DNA of 64,000 nucleotides from Devosia faecipullorum. GTDB taxonomy: Bacteria > Pseudomonadota > Alphaproteobacteria > Rhizobiales > Devosiaceae. Made by a program: the position numbers and the translations under genes. The notes beneath the pieces were generated by a model that worked only from the letters and a program-made list of their open reading frames with translations, did no database searches and was not told the origin of the DNA. Where the stretch lies: NCBI RefSeq assembly GCF_015158295.1, contig NZ_JACDXV010000002.1, positions 403,501 to 467,500 of the forward strand, in the 5' to 3' direction. Of this stretch, positions 56,502-64,000 are shown one piece after another (within the stretch, counting starts at the first letter, position 1; every line of letters begins with the position of its first letter).

Positions 56502-57376
56502 GCGAGGAGCCCACCATCGGCGCTTTATGGCGCGGCTGGCGCGATGTGCTGGCGCGGATCGGCTTCGAAACTGCCGCTTTGGACGCAAAAATCCTCACCG
56601 CTCACGCTTTAAGTGTCGATTTTCTGGCGCTTTCCATCCGTGAAAACGAATTGGTTGACACATTGCTAACATCTCGCGTCGCTGCGCTGATCCAGCGACG
56701 GATGAGCGGGGAATCGGTGGCGCGGATCGTCGGCGAGAAGGAATTTTACGGTCTGGCCTTCGGCCTCAATGGCGCGACATTGGAGCCGCGACCGGATACC
56801 GAATTGCTGGTCGATCTGGCGATAAAGGATTTGCCAGGGGGAGGGCGCTTCCTCGATCTGGGCACCGGCACCGGCTGCATCCCCATCGCCATCCTCGCCA
56901 ATCGGCCCGATGCCACCGCCTTGGCCAGCGACCTCAATCCAGACGCCCTCGCCATGGCGCAGCGTAATGGCGAACGCCACGGGGTCTTGTGGCGGCTGGA
57001 CTTTGCTCAGGGCGACTGGTTTGCGGCGCTGGGGACGCGGGAAGAACGTTTCGACCTCATCGTCTCCAATCCGCCCTATATCGCCAGCGCGGTGATCGAG
57101 ACGCTGAGCCCCGAGGTCAGAAGCTTCGATCCGTGGCTGGCGCTCGATGGCGGGGCGGACGGGATCGCGCCCTATCGGATCATCGCTGCCGAATCGGGAC
57201 GTTTCCTCAAGCCCGGCGGGCAGGTGCTGGTGGAGATCGGCTTCGATCAGGGCGAGGCGGTAGCGGCCCTGTTCGCCGCGCATGGATTTGACCAGATCCG
57301 CGTTCACAGAGACCTCAACGGCCTTGACCGGGTGATCCAAGCGCACCAGATAGGAGCGGCAAATACGGTAAGCTGA
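56498..57376 (+). CDS. prmC: Release factor glutamine methyltransferase, probable CTG start
   Basis: A protein of about 292 residues that methylates the GGQ glutamine of release factors. [18 protein letters not shown] is the SAM loop and SNPPYIAS the catalytic NPPY motif, with the N-terminal helical domain before them. A GTG at 56546 would start inside that domain. The same frame is open upstream through [18 protein letters not shown], which is like the usual PrmC N-terminus. The only start-like codon there is CTG 56498, with GGAG eight bases upstream and overlapping the prfA TGA by four bases. A conservative call would use GTG 56546 (276 residues). Confidence 0.85.
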   Translation: MSEEPTIGALWRGWRDVLARIGFETAALDAKILTAHALSVDFLALSIRENELVDTLLTSRVAALIQRRMSGESVARIVGEKEFYGLAFGLNGATLEPRPDTELLVDLAIKDLPGGGRFLDLGTGTGCIPIAILANRPDATALASDLNPDALAMAQRNGERHGVLWRLDFAQGDWFAALGTREERFDLIVSNPPYIASAVIETLSPEVRSFDPWLALDGGADGIAPYRIIAAESGRFLKPGGQVLVEIGFDQGEAVAALFAAHGFDQIRVHRDLNGLDRVIQAHQIGAANTVS

Positions 57377-57707
57377 CCCTGATCTGCACTTTGTGCTGGT
57401 CAAAACCTGTCGAACCGGATATTTTGTTTTTGCTGTCAATGGCGCTTCATGAGCGCCGCGGCGATCACACCCGATCTAATATGCAAAGGCTGCCAAGGGC
57501 AGCGCGGCTCCAACGGGCCGGAGCGAGTTGGAGACGGGACGGATGTTCCGAAGGTCGCCGCCGATGGCAATCGGTCTTCATGAAGCCAGTGCAAGTCCCC
57601 TTATGGTGCGCATTTTCCACCAATGGGGTCAGGGGCAAGATCGGGCATGTTCCCCGGCGCGCGCCATTTATATGACGCTTAACTTCCAGAGTTAGACAAA
57701 GCGACCT
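57377..57707. other. 331-base region between prmC and the DUF4167 gene
   Basis: No gene, terminator or known RNA recognised. It should hold the promoter of the DUF4167 gene; I cannot place its boxes reliably. Confidence 0.4.
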
Positions 57708-58316
57708 ATGAGACCTAACCAGAACAAGAACCGGCAGCGTGGCCGGAACGGCGGACGCAAACATGTCAATCCGCTGTCGCGCAATTATGAAAGCACCGGA
57801 CCGGACGTGAAGGTGCGCGGCAATGCCGCCCATGTCGCCGAAAAATATCTGCAATTGGCCCGCGACGCCCAATCGTCCGGCGATTCGGTGATGGCGGAGA
57901 ATTATCTCCAGCACGCCGAGCATTATTTCCGCATCGTCTCCTCCGCCCAGCAGGCCATGAATGGCCCGCGTGACGGACAGGGTAGCGACGACAGCGATTT
58001 CGACGATGACGTCTCCGACGTCAATTCTCGCTTCGCTTCGCCCCAGCCGGTGCAGCCTGTCCATCAGCCGGTCGCGACCAGCGAAGGCGAGCCGGATGCC
58101 GGTGAAGCCCCGATTGTGCAGGCCCTGCCCGCCGAAGACGGCGAAGCCGCGCCGGTCGAGGCCAGCGAAGACGAACAGCCGGCCCGGAAGCCGCGCGAGC
58201 GCCGTCCCCGCCGCCGCCGCCCCGTGGCGGGTGAAGCCGGAAGCGACCCGGCCAATGCCCCGCAGCCGGACGTGCCGGAACTGCCGGCCTTCCTCACCGG
58301 CAATGCCGCCGAATAG
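57708..58316 (+). CDS. DUF4167 domain protein
   Basis: A 202-residue protein with a basic N-terminal domain (NKNRQRGRNGGRKHVNPLSR, then GNAAHVAEKYLQLARDAQSS and DSVMAENYLQHAEHYFRI). That is the DUF4167 family of alphaproteobacteria, probably nucleic-acid binding. The rest is disordered, first acidic, then Arg/Pro-rich (RKPRERRPRRRRP). Function is unknown. The ribosome-binding site is weak. Position between prmC and clpB is conserved in Rhizobiales. A strong terminator follows. Confidence 0.88.
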   Translation: MRPNQNKNRQRGRNGGRKHVNPLSRNYESTGPDVKVRGNAAHVAEKYLQLARDAQSSGDSVMAENYLQHAEHYFRIVSSAQQAMNGPRDGQGSDDSDFDDDVSDVNSRFASPQPVQPVHQPVATSEGEPDAGEAPIVQALPAEDGEAAPVEASEDEQPARKPRERRPRRRRPVAGEAGSDPANAPQPDVPELPAFLTGNAAE

Positions 58317-58339
58317 GGGAACAGAATTTCGAGATGGAC

Positions 58340-58371
58340 ACTGCCGGGCCCTTGTGCCCGGCAGTTTTTTT
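58340..58371 (+). terminator. Rho-independent terminator after the DUF4167 gene
   Basis: ACTGCCGGGC (58340-58349) pairs with GCCCGGCAGT (58356-58365) and is followed by a T run to 58371. It begins 24 bases after the stop. Confidence 0.93.
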
Positions 58372-58401
58372 ATGGCCGCCCTTGGGCGGGCGGAGGGAGA
58401 T

Positions 58402-58434
58402 GGATTGCCCGGACGAGCCGGGCAATGACGATGG
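58402..58434 (+). repeat. Palindromic repeat, copy 2 of the GGATTGCCCGG family
   Basis: Identical to the third copy and one base different from the copy at 19252. The stem is TTGCCCGG with CCGGGCAA and the loop is ACGAG. Confidence 0.88.
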
Positions 58435-58527
58435 GGGGAGGCTGGTGGGTGAGGGGATTGGTGGGGTTGGGGAGGAGGCGATTGTCAGACCGAGGGCGTT
58501 GGAGCCTGGGTCGGCTCTCTCCGCGCC

Positions 58528-58555
58528 GTCACCACCCGGCTTGTCCGGATGGTCC
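58528..58555 (-). repeat. Diverged inverted member of the same palindromic family
   Basis: Read on the plus strand it is GTCACCACCCGGCTTGTCC then GGATGGTCC. It aligns with the reverse complement of the repeat, with the stem bases TTG/CAA changed to CCA/TGG on both sides, so pairing is kept. Confidence 0.65.
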
Positions 58556-58582
58556 ATGGGAGCCGCGATGTATGGGTGATTT

Positions 58583-58615
58583 GGATTGCCCGGACGAGCC
58601 GGGCAATGACGATGG
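58583..58615 (+). repeat. Palindromic repeat, copy 3 of the GGATTGCCCGG family
   Basis: Identical to the 33-base unit at 58402-58434, 181 bases downstream and in the same orientation, with the inverted copy between them. Confidence 0.88.
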
Positions 58616-59072
58616 GGAGATGAAGGGGGTGAAGAGAAGAGAGAGGCAAGAGAGAGTTTCGGGAAAATCTGAATGCTCTGCTGTCTCTGGGCCGCTGCCA
58701 TCGTTCCAGGAGCGGGTGAATAGAGAAGGGCCGTGAGGCGGAGATAATGATTTCCGAGCGCCGGCCGTTGTTTTGTGCTGCCGGCGCTGCTGACCATCAA
58801 GCCGCAAGGAATTTTCTCTTACCGCTACGATCCTTTGTCTGCGCATCGGATCATCCGAAAATCGCAAATACACTTTTTGATCCGATGTGTTGACGCCATT
58901 GGCCGGCGCGCGCGTGTCGGCTTTTCTTCTTTGCCGCCCCTTTTGTTCCGCGCCCGAGCGCCTACATGATCGGGCAAGGGAATGGGCCATAGCGGACATT
59001 CCAAAAACGACGCTTCCGTCGTCAGACCGGTGCCTTGATGGGCCGGCTGGCGGGCGAGTTCAGGAGAGTTGC
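58616..59072. other. 457-base region upstream of clpB
   Basis: No gene recognised. It should carry the clpB promoter, probably heat-shock controlled, but I could not find a convincing RpoH-type box. AGGAG at 59062-59066 is the clpB ribosome-binding site. Confidence 0.4.
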
Positions 59073-61670
59073 ATGAATATCGAGAAATATACCGAGCGGG
59101 CGCGCGGCTTCATCCAGAGTGCGCAGACTTATGCGCTGGGGCAGGGCCATCAGCAGTTTTCGCCCATCCACCTGCTCAAGGTGCTGCTCGACGACGAGGA
59201 GGGCATGGCCAATGGCCTGATCCAGCGCGCCGGGGGCGATCCCAAGGCGGCGCGGGCGGGCGTGGAAGCGGCGCTCAACAAGATTCCCAAGGTCAGCGGC
59301 GATGCCGGCCAGCTTTATCTCGGGCGCGAACTGGCCAAGGTGTTCGACACCGCCGAGCAGGCGGCGCAGAAGGCCGGCGACAGTTTCGTGACGGTCGAGC
59401 GGCTGCTCCTGGCCCTCTCAATCGAAAAGGACAATGACGCGGGCAGGATCTTGTCCTCGTCCGGGGTCACGGCGCAGGGGCTCAACAGCGCCATCGAAGC
59501 GATCCGCAAGGGCCGCACCGCCGATTCGGCCTCGGCGGAAAACGCCTATGACGCACTCAAGAAATATGCCCGCGACCTGACCCAGGACGTGCGCGAAGGC
59601 CGGCTCGACCCGGTGATCGGGCGCGATGAGGAAATCCGCCGCACCATTCAGGTGCTGAGCCGCCGCACCAAGAACAATCCGGTGCTGATCGGTGAACCCG
59701 GCGTCGGCAAGACCGCCATTGCCGAGGGGCTGGCCATCCGCATCGTCAATGGCGACGTGCCCGAAAGCCTCAAGAACAAGAGCCTGCTGGCGCTCGATAT
59801 GGGCGCGCTGATCGCCGGCGCGAAATATCGCGGTGAATTCGAGGAGCGGCTGAAGGCCGTGCTCAACGAGGTGACGGCGGCCGAAGGGCAGATCATCCTC
59901 TTCATCGACGAAATGCATACCCTGGTGGGCGCGGGCAAGAGCGAGGGCGCCATGGATGCGTCCAATCTGCTCAAGCCCGCTTTGGCGCGGGGTGAATTGC
60001 ATTGCGTGGGCGCGACGACGCTGGACGAATATAGAAAGCATGTGGAGAAAGACCCCGCTCTCGCCAGGCGCTTCCAGCCGGTTTTCGTATCCGAGCCCAA
60101 TGTCGAGGATACGATCTCGATCCTGCGCGGCCTCAAGGAAAAATATGAGCTGCACCACGGCATCCGCATCGCCGATGCGGCGCTGGTGAGCGCGGCGACG
60201 CTGTCGAACCGCTATATCACCGACCGCTTCCTGCCCGACAAGGCCATCGACCTCATGGACGAGGCGGCGGCGCGCCTACGCATGGCGGTCGATTCCAAGC
60301 CCGAGGCGCTGGACGAACTGGACCGGCGCATCATGCAACTCAAGATCGAGCGCGAGGCGCTGAAGAAGGAAGACGACGAAGGCTCCAAGACAAGGTTGGG
60401 CCGGCTGGAGCAGGAATTGTCGGGCCTCGAGGAGCAGGCGCAGGTGCTTTCGGCCAAATGGCTGGCGGAAAAGGAGCGATTGCAGGGCTCGACCAAGCTC
60501 AAGGAAGAACTGGACGCCGCGCGCAGCCAGCTCGAAATCGCGCAGCGCCAGGGCGATCTCGCCAAGGCGGGCGAGCTGGCCTATGGCGTCATTCCCGATC
60601 TCGAAAAGCGGCTCGGCGCTGCCGATGCCGGCAATGGAGAGGGCAAGCCCGACCCGGTCATGGCACGGGAAATCGTCGAGCCGAGCGATATCGCCCAGGT
60701 GGTGAGCCGCTGGACCGGCATTCCGGTGGACCGGATGATGGAAGGTGAGCGCGAAAAGCTGCTGCATATGGAATCCTCGCTGGGCGCGCGCGTCATCGGC
60801 CAAGAAGAGGCAGTGCGGGCGGTGGCCAAGGCGGTGCGTCGCTCGCGGGCCGGGTTGCAGGATCCCAACAGGCCCATCGGCTCGTTCATGTTCCTCGGCC
60901 CCACTGGCGTCGGCAAGACCGAATTGACCAAGGCGCTGGCACAATTCCTCTTCGATGACGAGACTGCCATGGTGCGGCTCGACATGAGCGAATTCATGGA
61001 AAAGCATTCCGTGGCCCGCCTGATCGGCGCGCCTCCGGGCTATGTCGGCTATGACGAAGGCGGAGTGCTGACCGAGGCGGTGCGCCGAAGGCCCTATCAG
61101 GTGATCCTGTTCGACGAGATCGAAAAGGCCCATCCGGACGTGTTCAACGTGCTGCTCCAGGTGCTCGACGATGGCCGGCTGACCGATGGACAGGGCCGGA
61201 CGGTGGATTTCCGCAACAGCGTCATCATCCTCACCTCCAATATCGGGGCCGAATATCTGGTCGAGCTCAAGGATGGCGAGCCGGTCGATCTGGCCCGCGG
61301 CAAGGTGCTGGACATGGTCAAGGCCACGTTCCGCCCCGAATTCCTCAACCGGATCGACGAAATTCTGCTGTTCCACCGGCTCGGGCGCGAGCATATGGGG
61401 GAAATCGTCGATATCCAGTTCGGCCGGCTCGAAAACCTGCTCAAGGATCGCGATATCGGCCTCGAGCTGACCCCGGCGGCCCGCGACTGGTTGGCCAATG
61501 AGGGCTACGACCCCGCCTATGGCGCGCGGCCGCTCAAGCGGGTGATCCAGCGCGAAGTGCAGGACGAACTGGCCGAGCAGATCCTGTCGGGCGCGGTCAG
61601 CGACGGCTCGCTGGTGGTGGTGGACGCCGATGCCGATGGCATCACGCTCCTTCCGGGCAGGGGCGCCTAA
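59073..61670 (+). CDS. clpB: ATP-dependent chaperone ClpB
   Basis: An 865-residue Hsp100 disaggregase working with DnaK. The N-terminal Clp repeats begin [20 protein letters not shown]. The first AAA domain has GEPGVGKTA near residue 208, the coiled-coil M domain spans about 410-520 ([20 protein letters not shown]), and the second AAA domain has GPTGVGKTE near residue 609 with [21 protein letters not shown] 59073 has AGGAG six bases upstream. Open frame upstream of it is not conserved. No ClpP-binding IGF loop is expected or seen. A strong terminator follows. Confidence 0.97.
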   Translation: MNIEKYTERARGFIQSAQTYALGQGHQQFSPIHLLKVLLDDEEGMANGLIQRAGGDPKAARAGVEAALNKIPKVSGDAGQLYLGRELAKVFDTAEQAAQKAGDSFVTVERLLLALSIEKDNDAGRILSSSGVTAQGLNSAIEAIRKGRTADSASAENAYDALKKYARDLTQDVREGRLDPVIGRDEEIRRTIQVLSRRTKNNPVLIGEPGVGKTAIAEGLAIRIVNGDVPESLKNKSLLALDMGALIAGAKYRGEFEERLKAVLNEVTAAEGQIILFIDEMHTLVGAGKSEGAMDASNLLKPALARGELHCVGATTLDEYRKHVEKDPALARRFQPVFVSEPNVEDTISILRGLKEKYELHHGIRIADAALVSAATLSNRYITDRFLPDKAIDLMDEAAARLRMAVDSKPEALDELDRRIMQLKIEREALKKEDDEGSKTRLGRLEQELSGLEEQAQVLSAKWLAEKERLQGSTKLKEELDAARSQLEIAQRQGDLAKAGELAYGVIPDLEKRLGAADAGNGEGKPDPVMAREIVEPSDIAQVVSRWTGIPVDRMMEGEREKLLHMESSLGARVIGQEEAVRAVAKAVRRSRAGLQDPNRPIGSFMFLGPTGVGKTELTKALAQFLFDDETAMVRLDMSEFMEKHSVARLIGAPPGYVGYDEGGVLTEAVRRRPYQVILFDEIEKAHPDVFNVLLQVLDDGRLTDGQGRTVDFRNSVIILTSNIGAEYLVELKDGEPVDLARGKVLDMVKATFRPEFLNRIDEILLFHRLGREHMGEIVDIQFGRLENLLKDRDIGLELTPAARDWLANEGYDPAYGARPLKRVIQREVQDELAEQILSGAVSDGSLVVVDADADGITLLPGRGA

Positions 61671-61703
61671 GTCATCGCGCCTTTATCGGCCGGGAAATGA
61701 ACG

Positions 61704-61735
61704 AGGGGCCGGTCGCTGGACCGGCCCCTTTTTTT
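61704..61735 (+). terminator. Rho-independent terminator after clpB
   Basis: AGGGGCCGGTC (61704-61714) pairs with GACCGGCCCCT (61719-61729) around GCTG, followed by a T run. It starts 33 bases after the stop. Confidence 0.94.
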
Positions 61736-61795
61736 GGCCTTGCCAAGGGAGATTGTCTGATTTAGAACAAACAAAGAACATTAACGGAGGCCGGC

Positions 61796-62137
61796 ATGGC
61801 GGATCGTCTCGATTATATCGAATTTCCTTCCAGTGACCGGGCAGGGACCAATGGGTTTTTCCGCGCGGCGTTTGGCTGGACCATGATCTCCTATGGTCCC
61901 GATTACGACGCCATCGGCGAGGCGGGGATCGATGGCGGTATCGACCAGAGCGCCGAGCGGGTGGCGGCGACCATGGCGGTGGTGCAGACCGATGATCTGG
62001 ATGCGGCGGAAGCGCGGGTGAAGGCTGCGGGCGGCGTCATTACCCGCGAACAGTTCGACTTTCCCGGCGGGCGGCGCTTTCATTGCCGCGAGCCGGGCGG
62101 CAATGAACTGGCGGTCTATGTGGCGCGACCCGAATAG
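61796..62137 (+). CDS. VOC family (glyoxalase/bleomycin-resistance fold) protein
   Basis: A 113-residue single-domain VOC protein. IEFPSSDRAGTNGFFRAAFGW starts the fold; DLDAAEARVKAAGGVITR and FPGGRRFHCREPGGNELAVY complete it. Metal-binding positions are only partly conserved, and the substrate is unknown. The length is usual for one half of the paired-domain fold, so it is probably a dimer. ATG 61796 has GGAGG six bases upstream. It converges with the M23 peptidase, six bases away. Confidence 0.88.
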   Translation: MADRLDYIEFPSSDRAGTNGFFRAAFGWTMISYGPDYDAIGEAGIDGGIDQSAERVAATMAVVQTDDLDAAEARVKAAGGVITREQFDFPGGRRFHCREPGGNELAVYVARPE

Positions 62138-62143
62138 GGCGGC

Positions 62144-64000
62144 TCAATCGGCCAGGGCGACGCTGACCGGGGCGGGCTCGCGGGCCATAAGCTCGTTGAT
62201 CTGGGCAATGGTGCGGTCGAATTCGGCACGATATTGCGGCGCCAGCACATTGTCCTTGGGCAGCTTGACGCTGAGCGGATCGACCAGATTGCCGTTGATC
62301 AGGATTTCATAATGCAGGTGCGGCCCGGTCGATTGGCCGGTCGAGCCGACATAGCCGATCAATTGGCCCTGACGCACCTGGCTGCCGACGCCCAGGCCAT
62401 CGACGAAACGCGACAGGTGCCCATAGGCGGTTTCATAGCCGTTGACGTGCTGGATCTCGATCTTGTTGCCGTAGCCGGACTGCCATTTGTAATAGGAAAT
62501 GACCCCGTCGCCGCCGGCATAGATGGGGGTGCCGGTCGGCGCGGCCAGATCGACGCCGGTATGCAGGCGCCTGGTCTTGAAAATGGGATGGATGCGATAG
62601 CCGAAGCGCGAACGCAGCGTGCCCCCGCCTTCGAGCGGACGGCGGTTGAGGAAGCGCTTGCCGGTCTCGCCATCGGGATCGAAGAAATCCACCGAGCCAT
62701 CCGGCGCGGTAAAGCGGTAGAACTGCTTTCTGGCACCGCCCAGGGTCAGCCCGACATAAAGCAGTTCAGCGGCGGTTTCTGGCGTTTCGCCGGTTTCGAG
62801 AATTTCGATCGTATCGCCGGCGGCGATGCGCTTGGTCATGTCCAGATCATAGGCGAACATGGCGATGATGCGCTCGATGGTTTCGTCATCGAGATCGTGC
62901 TTGCGCCCGGTTTCCCAGATGGAGCGATAAATGCTCGGCAGATTGCCGACATTGATCTGCTCGACGTCTTCCTGCGGGAAATCCACCCAATCCGGCTGCA
63001 GGCCGACCACATACTGGCCATTGTCGGAGAGGGCCACGGTGGCGATATGGCGGTCGCCCTCCGCATCTTCGGGCCGGTAGATCGACATGCGATAGGGCAC
63101 GAGGCTGCTGGCGCCGCTGGACAGCGGCCCATAAAGAATACGCAGCCTTATGCCTTCGGGCAGGCCGCCAGCGGGAATCAGATTGGCGAGGCTCCCCTCG
63201 ACCAGCGCCACCTGGGCGCGGGTGAAACCATTGCGCACCAGAGTATCGGCCAGCGGCCCCAATTCACGCACGGTGAGGAAACGCTCGGCGCGACCCGGCC
63301 CTTCCTGCATGGCGGTCGTCGTCTTGGGCACCATGGTGACGTTTTCGGCAATGCCGGCGGGCGCGCCAGCCGGTCCGTCGGCGAGATCGCCAAGGCTGGG
63401 CGCGAGCGAGGCATAGGCCATGGCCGGGCCAAGGCCGTCGCCGAAGCCAGGAAAATCGGCATTGGCACGCACGAATTCGGCTGCGCCCTGATCGGAGATG
63501 ACCCGCGAAGGCTCGAAATCGAACGGCAGCGCGGCCTGGCTGACGGCCACTTCGCCATCCACATCGGTGCCATAGACATCGGTGGCCACATCGAGCAGCG
63601 CCGGCTTGAGCGGCTGGGTCTTGTTGAGAATGGCCACCGGATCATAGGCGGGCACGTCGGCGGAAAGGGTGGTGGCGGTGGTCGCCAGCGTCGCCGAGAT
63701 GCGCACAAAGGGCTGGTTGCGGATGATTTCGCGCCCATCCACATTCTGGCGGATGGCGGCTTCGATGATCTCGAGATCCGAGCGCGTCGCCGCAACGGGA
63801 CGCAGGCGTGAGGATTTCGAGGTCAGATCGGTGACGAAGGGCTGGTCGATACGGGGCGCGGCCAGCTTGAGCGCCGCATAGGCGGTGGAAAACGTGTCCT
63901 GACCCTCAAAGGAGACATAGAGCGCCGCGCCCATCAACAGGACGCTGGTCAGGCCGGTCATCACCGTGCCGCTCAACCAGGCAAAGCTCAACTCGCGGCC
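62144..64000 (-). CDS. M23 family peptidase (5' end beyond the window)
   Basis: At least 615 residues of a membrane-anchored peptidoglycan endopeptidase. The first visible part is a membrane helix (MTGLTSVLLMGAALYVSF). A long periplasmic middle region follows, then a LysM/opacity-like part (AAGDTIEILETGETPE). The catalytic M23 domain has the zinc motif HTGVDLAAPTGTPIYAGGDG, the YGHLSRF histidine and HLHYEI. These enzymes cut peptide cross-links and some control cell division. The frame stays open to the window end and the first start-like codon in it (TTG) is too close to the helix, so the true start is upstream of the visible sequence. Confidence 0.92.
   Translation of the reverse strand, partial: GRELSFAWLSGTVMTGLTSVLLMGAALYVSFEGQDTFSTAYAALKLAAPRIDQPFVTDLTSKSSRLRPVAATRSDLEIIEAAIRQNVDGREIIRNQPFVRISATLATTATTLSADVPAYDPVAILNKTQPLKPALLDVATDVYGTDVDGEVAVSQAALPFDFEPSRVISDQGAAEFVRANADFPGFGDGLGPAMAYASLAPSLGDLADGPAGAPAGIAENVTMVPKTTTAMQEGPGRAERFLTVRELGPLADTLVRNGFTRAQVALVEGSLANLIPAGGLPEGIRLRILYGPLSSGASSLVPYRMSIYRPEDAEGDRHIATVALSDNGQYVVGLQPDWVDFPQEDVEQINVGNLPSIYRSIWETGRKHDLDDETIERIIAMFAYDLDMTKRIAAGDTIEILETGETPETAAELLYVGLTLGGARKQFYRFTAPDGSVDFFDPDGETGKRFLNRRPLEGGGTLRSRFGYRIHPIFKTRRLHTGVDLAAPTGTPIYAGGDGVISYYKWQSGYGNKIEIQHVNGYETAYGHLSRFVDGLGVGSQVRQGQLIGYVGSTGQSTGPHLHYEILINGNLVDPLSVKLPKDNVLAPQYRAEFDRTIAQINELMAREPAPVSVALAD

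Noticed and set aside
1..64000. CRISPR array, insertion sequence, prophage, secretion-system or defence island
   Set aside because: No regularly spaced direct repeats, transposase, phage or defence-gene family was seen; gene content is core-like throughout.

Overview
The window looks like chromosomal sequence from a high-GC alphaproteobacterium of the order Hyphomicrobiales (Rhizobiales), most like the Devosia group. This is inferred from gene order (argJ-secA-peptidylprolyl isomerase; lysC-ptsP-prfA-prmC-DUF4167-clpB; CobS/CobT; CarD beside a seven-iron ferredoxin), from protein families typical of the order, and from short palindromic repeats of rhizobial type. No marker gene fixes the genus. 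No prophage, insertion sequence, CRISPR array, rRNA or complete tRNA was found.

Positions 1-14117 are the end of a chemotaxis locus. A 5'-truncated cheR overlaps cheB, followed by cheY and five methyl-accepting chemotaxis proteins in a row. Four are membrane receptors and the fifth is a soluble receptor with two PAS domains. All five end in the same short tail, Asp-Trp-x-Glu-Phe, the form of a CheR/CheB tether. No cheA or cheW is seen, so they probably lie upstream.

Positions 14192-31807 hold housekeeping and envelope genes in short operons: dsbB, a DUF72 protein, an SNase-like protein with an M48 lipoprotein protease, mutT with an acetyltransferase, argJ, secA, a secreted parvulin, an unknown membrane protein, a YafK-type L,D-transpeptidase, accA, xerD with a small membrane protein, aroK-aroB, a BolA-like gene and a J-domain protein.

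Positions 31923-44750 carry cobS and cobT split by a repeat, a phytase-esterase-like protein, a queuosine-precursor transporter with a structured leader, rpmB, a DUF3108 protein, an 857-base stretch without a clear gene, a Suv3-like helicase with an S4 protein and ferredoxin, carD, and a methyltransferase.

Positions 44786-64000 carry comF, glutaredoxin, a nitrilase-family hydrolase, a DUF1178 protein, ilvD, ubiG, an unknown secreted protein, lysC, ptsP, prfA-prmC, a DUF4167 protein, clpB, a VOC protein and a truncated M23 peptidase.

Most of the window is ordinary core genome. I do not see a clear new multi-gene system. The observations most worth following are the structured leader of the queuosine transporter, the shared receptor tails, a perfect 10-base inverted repeat upstream of ilvD, the probable CTG start of prmC, and the palindromic repeat family with a compensated inverted copy.
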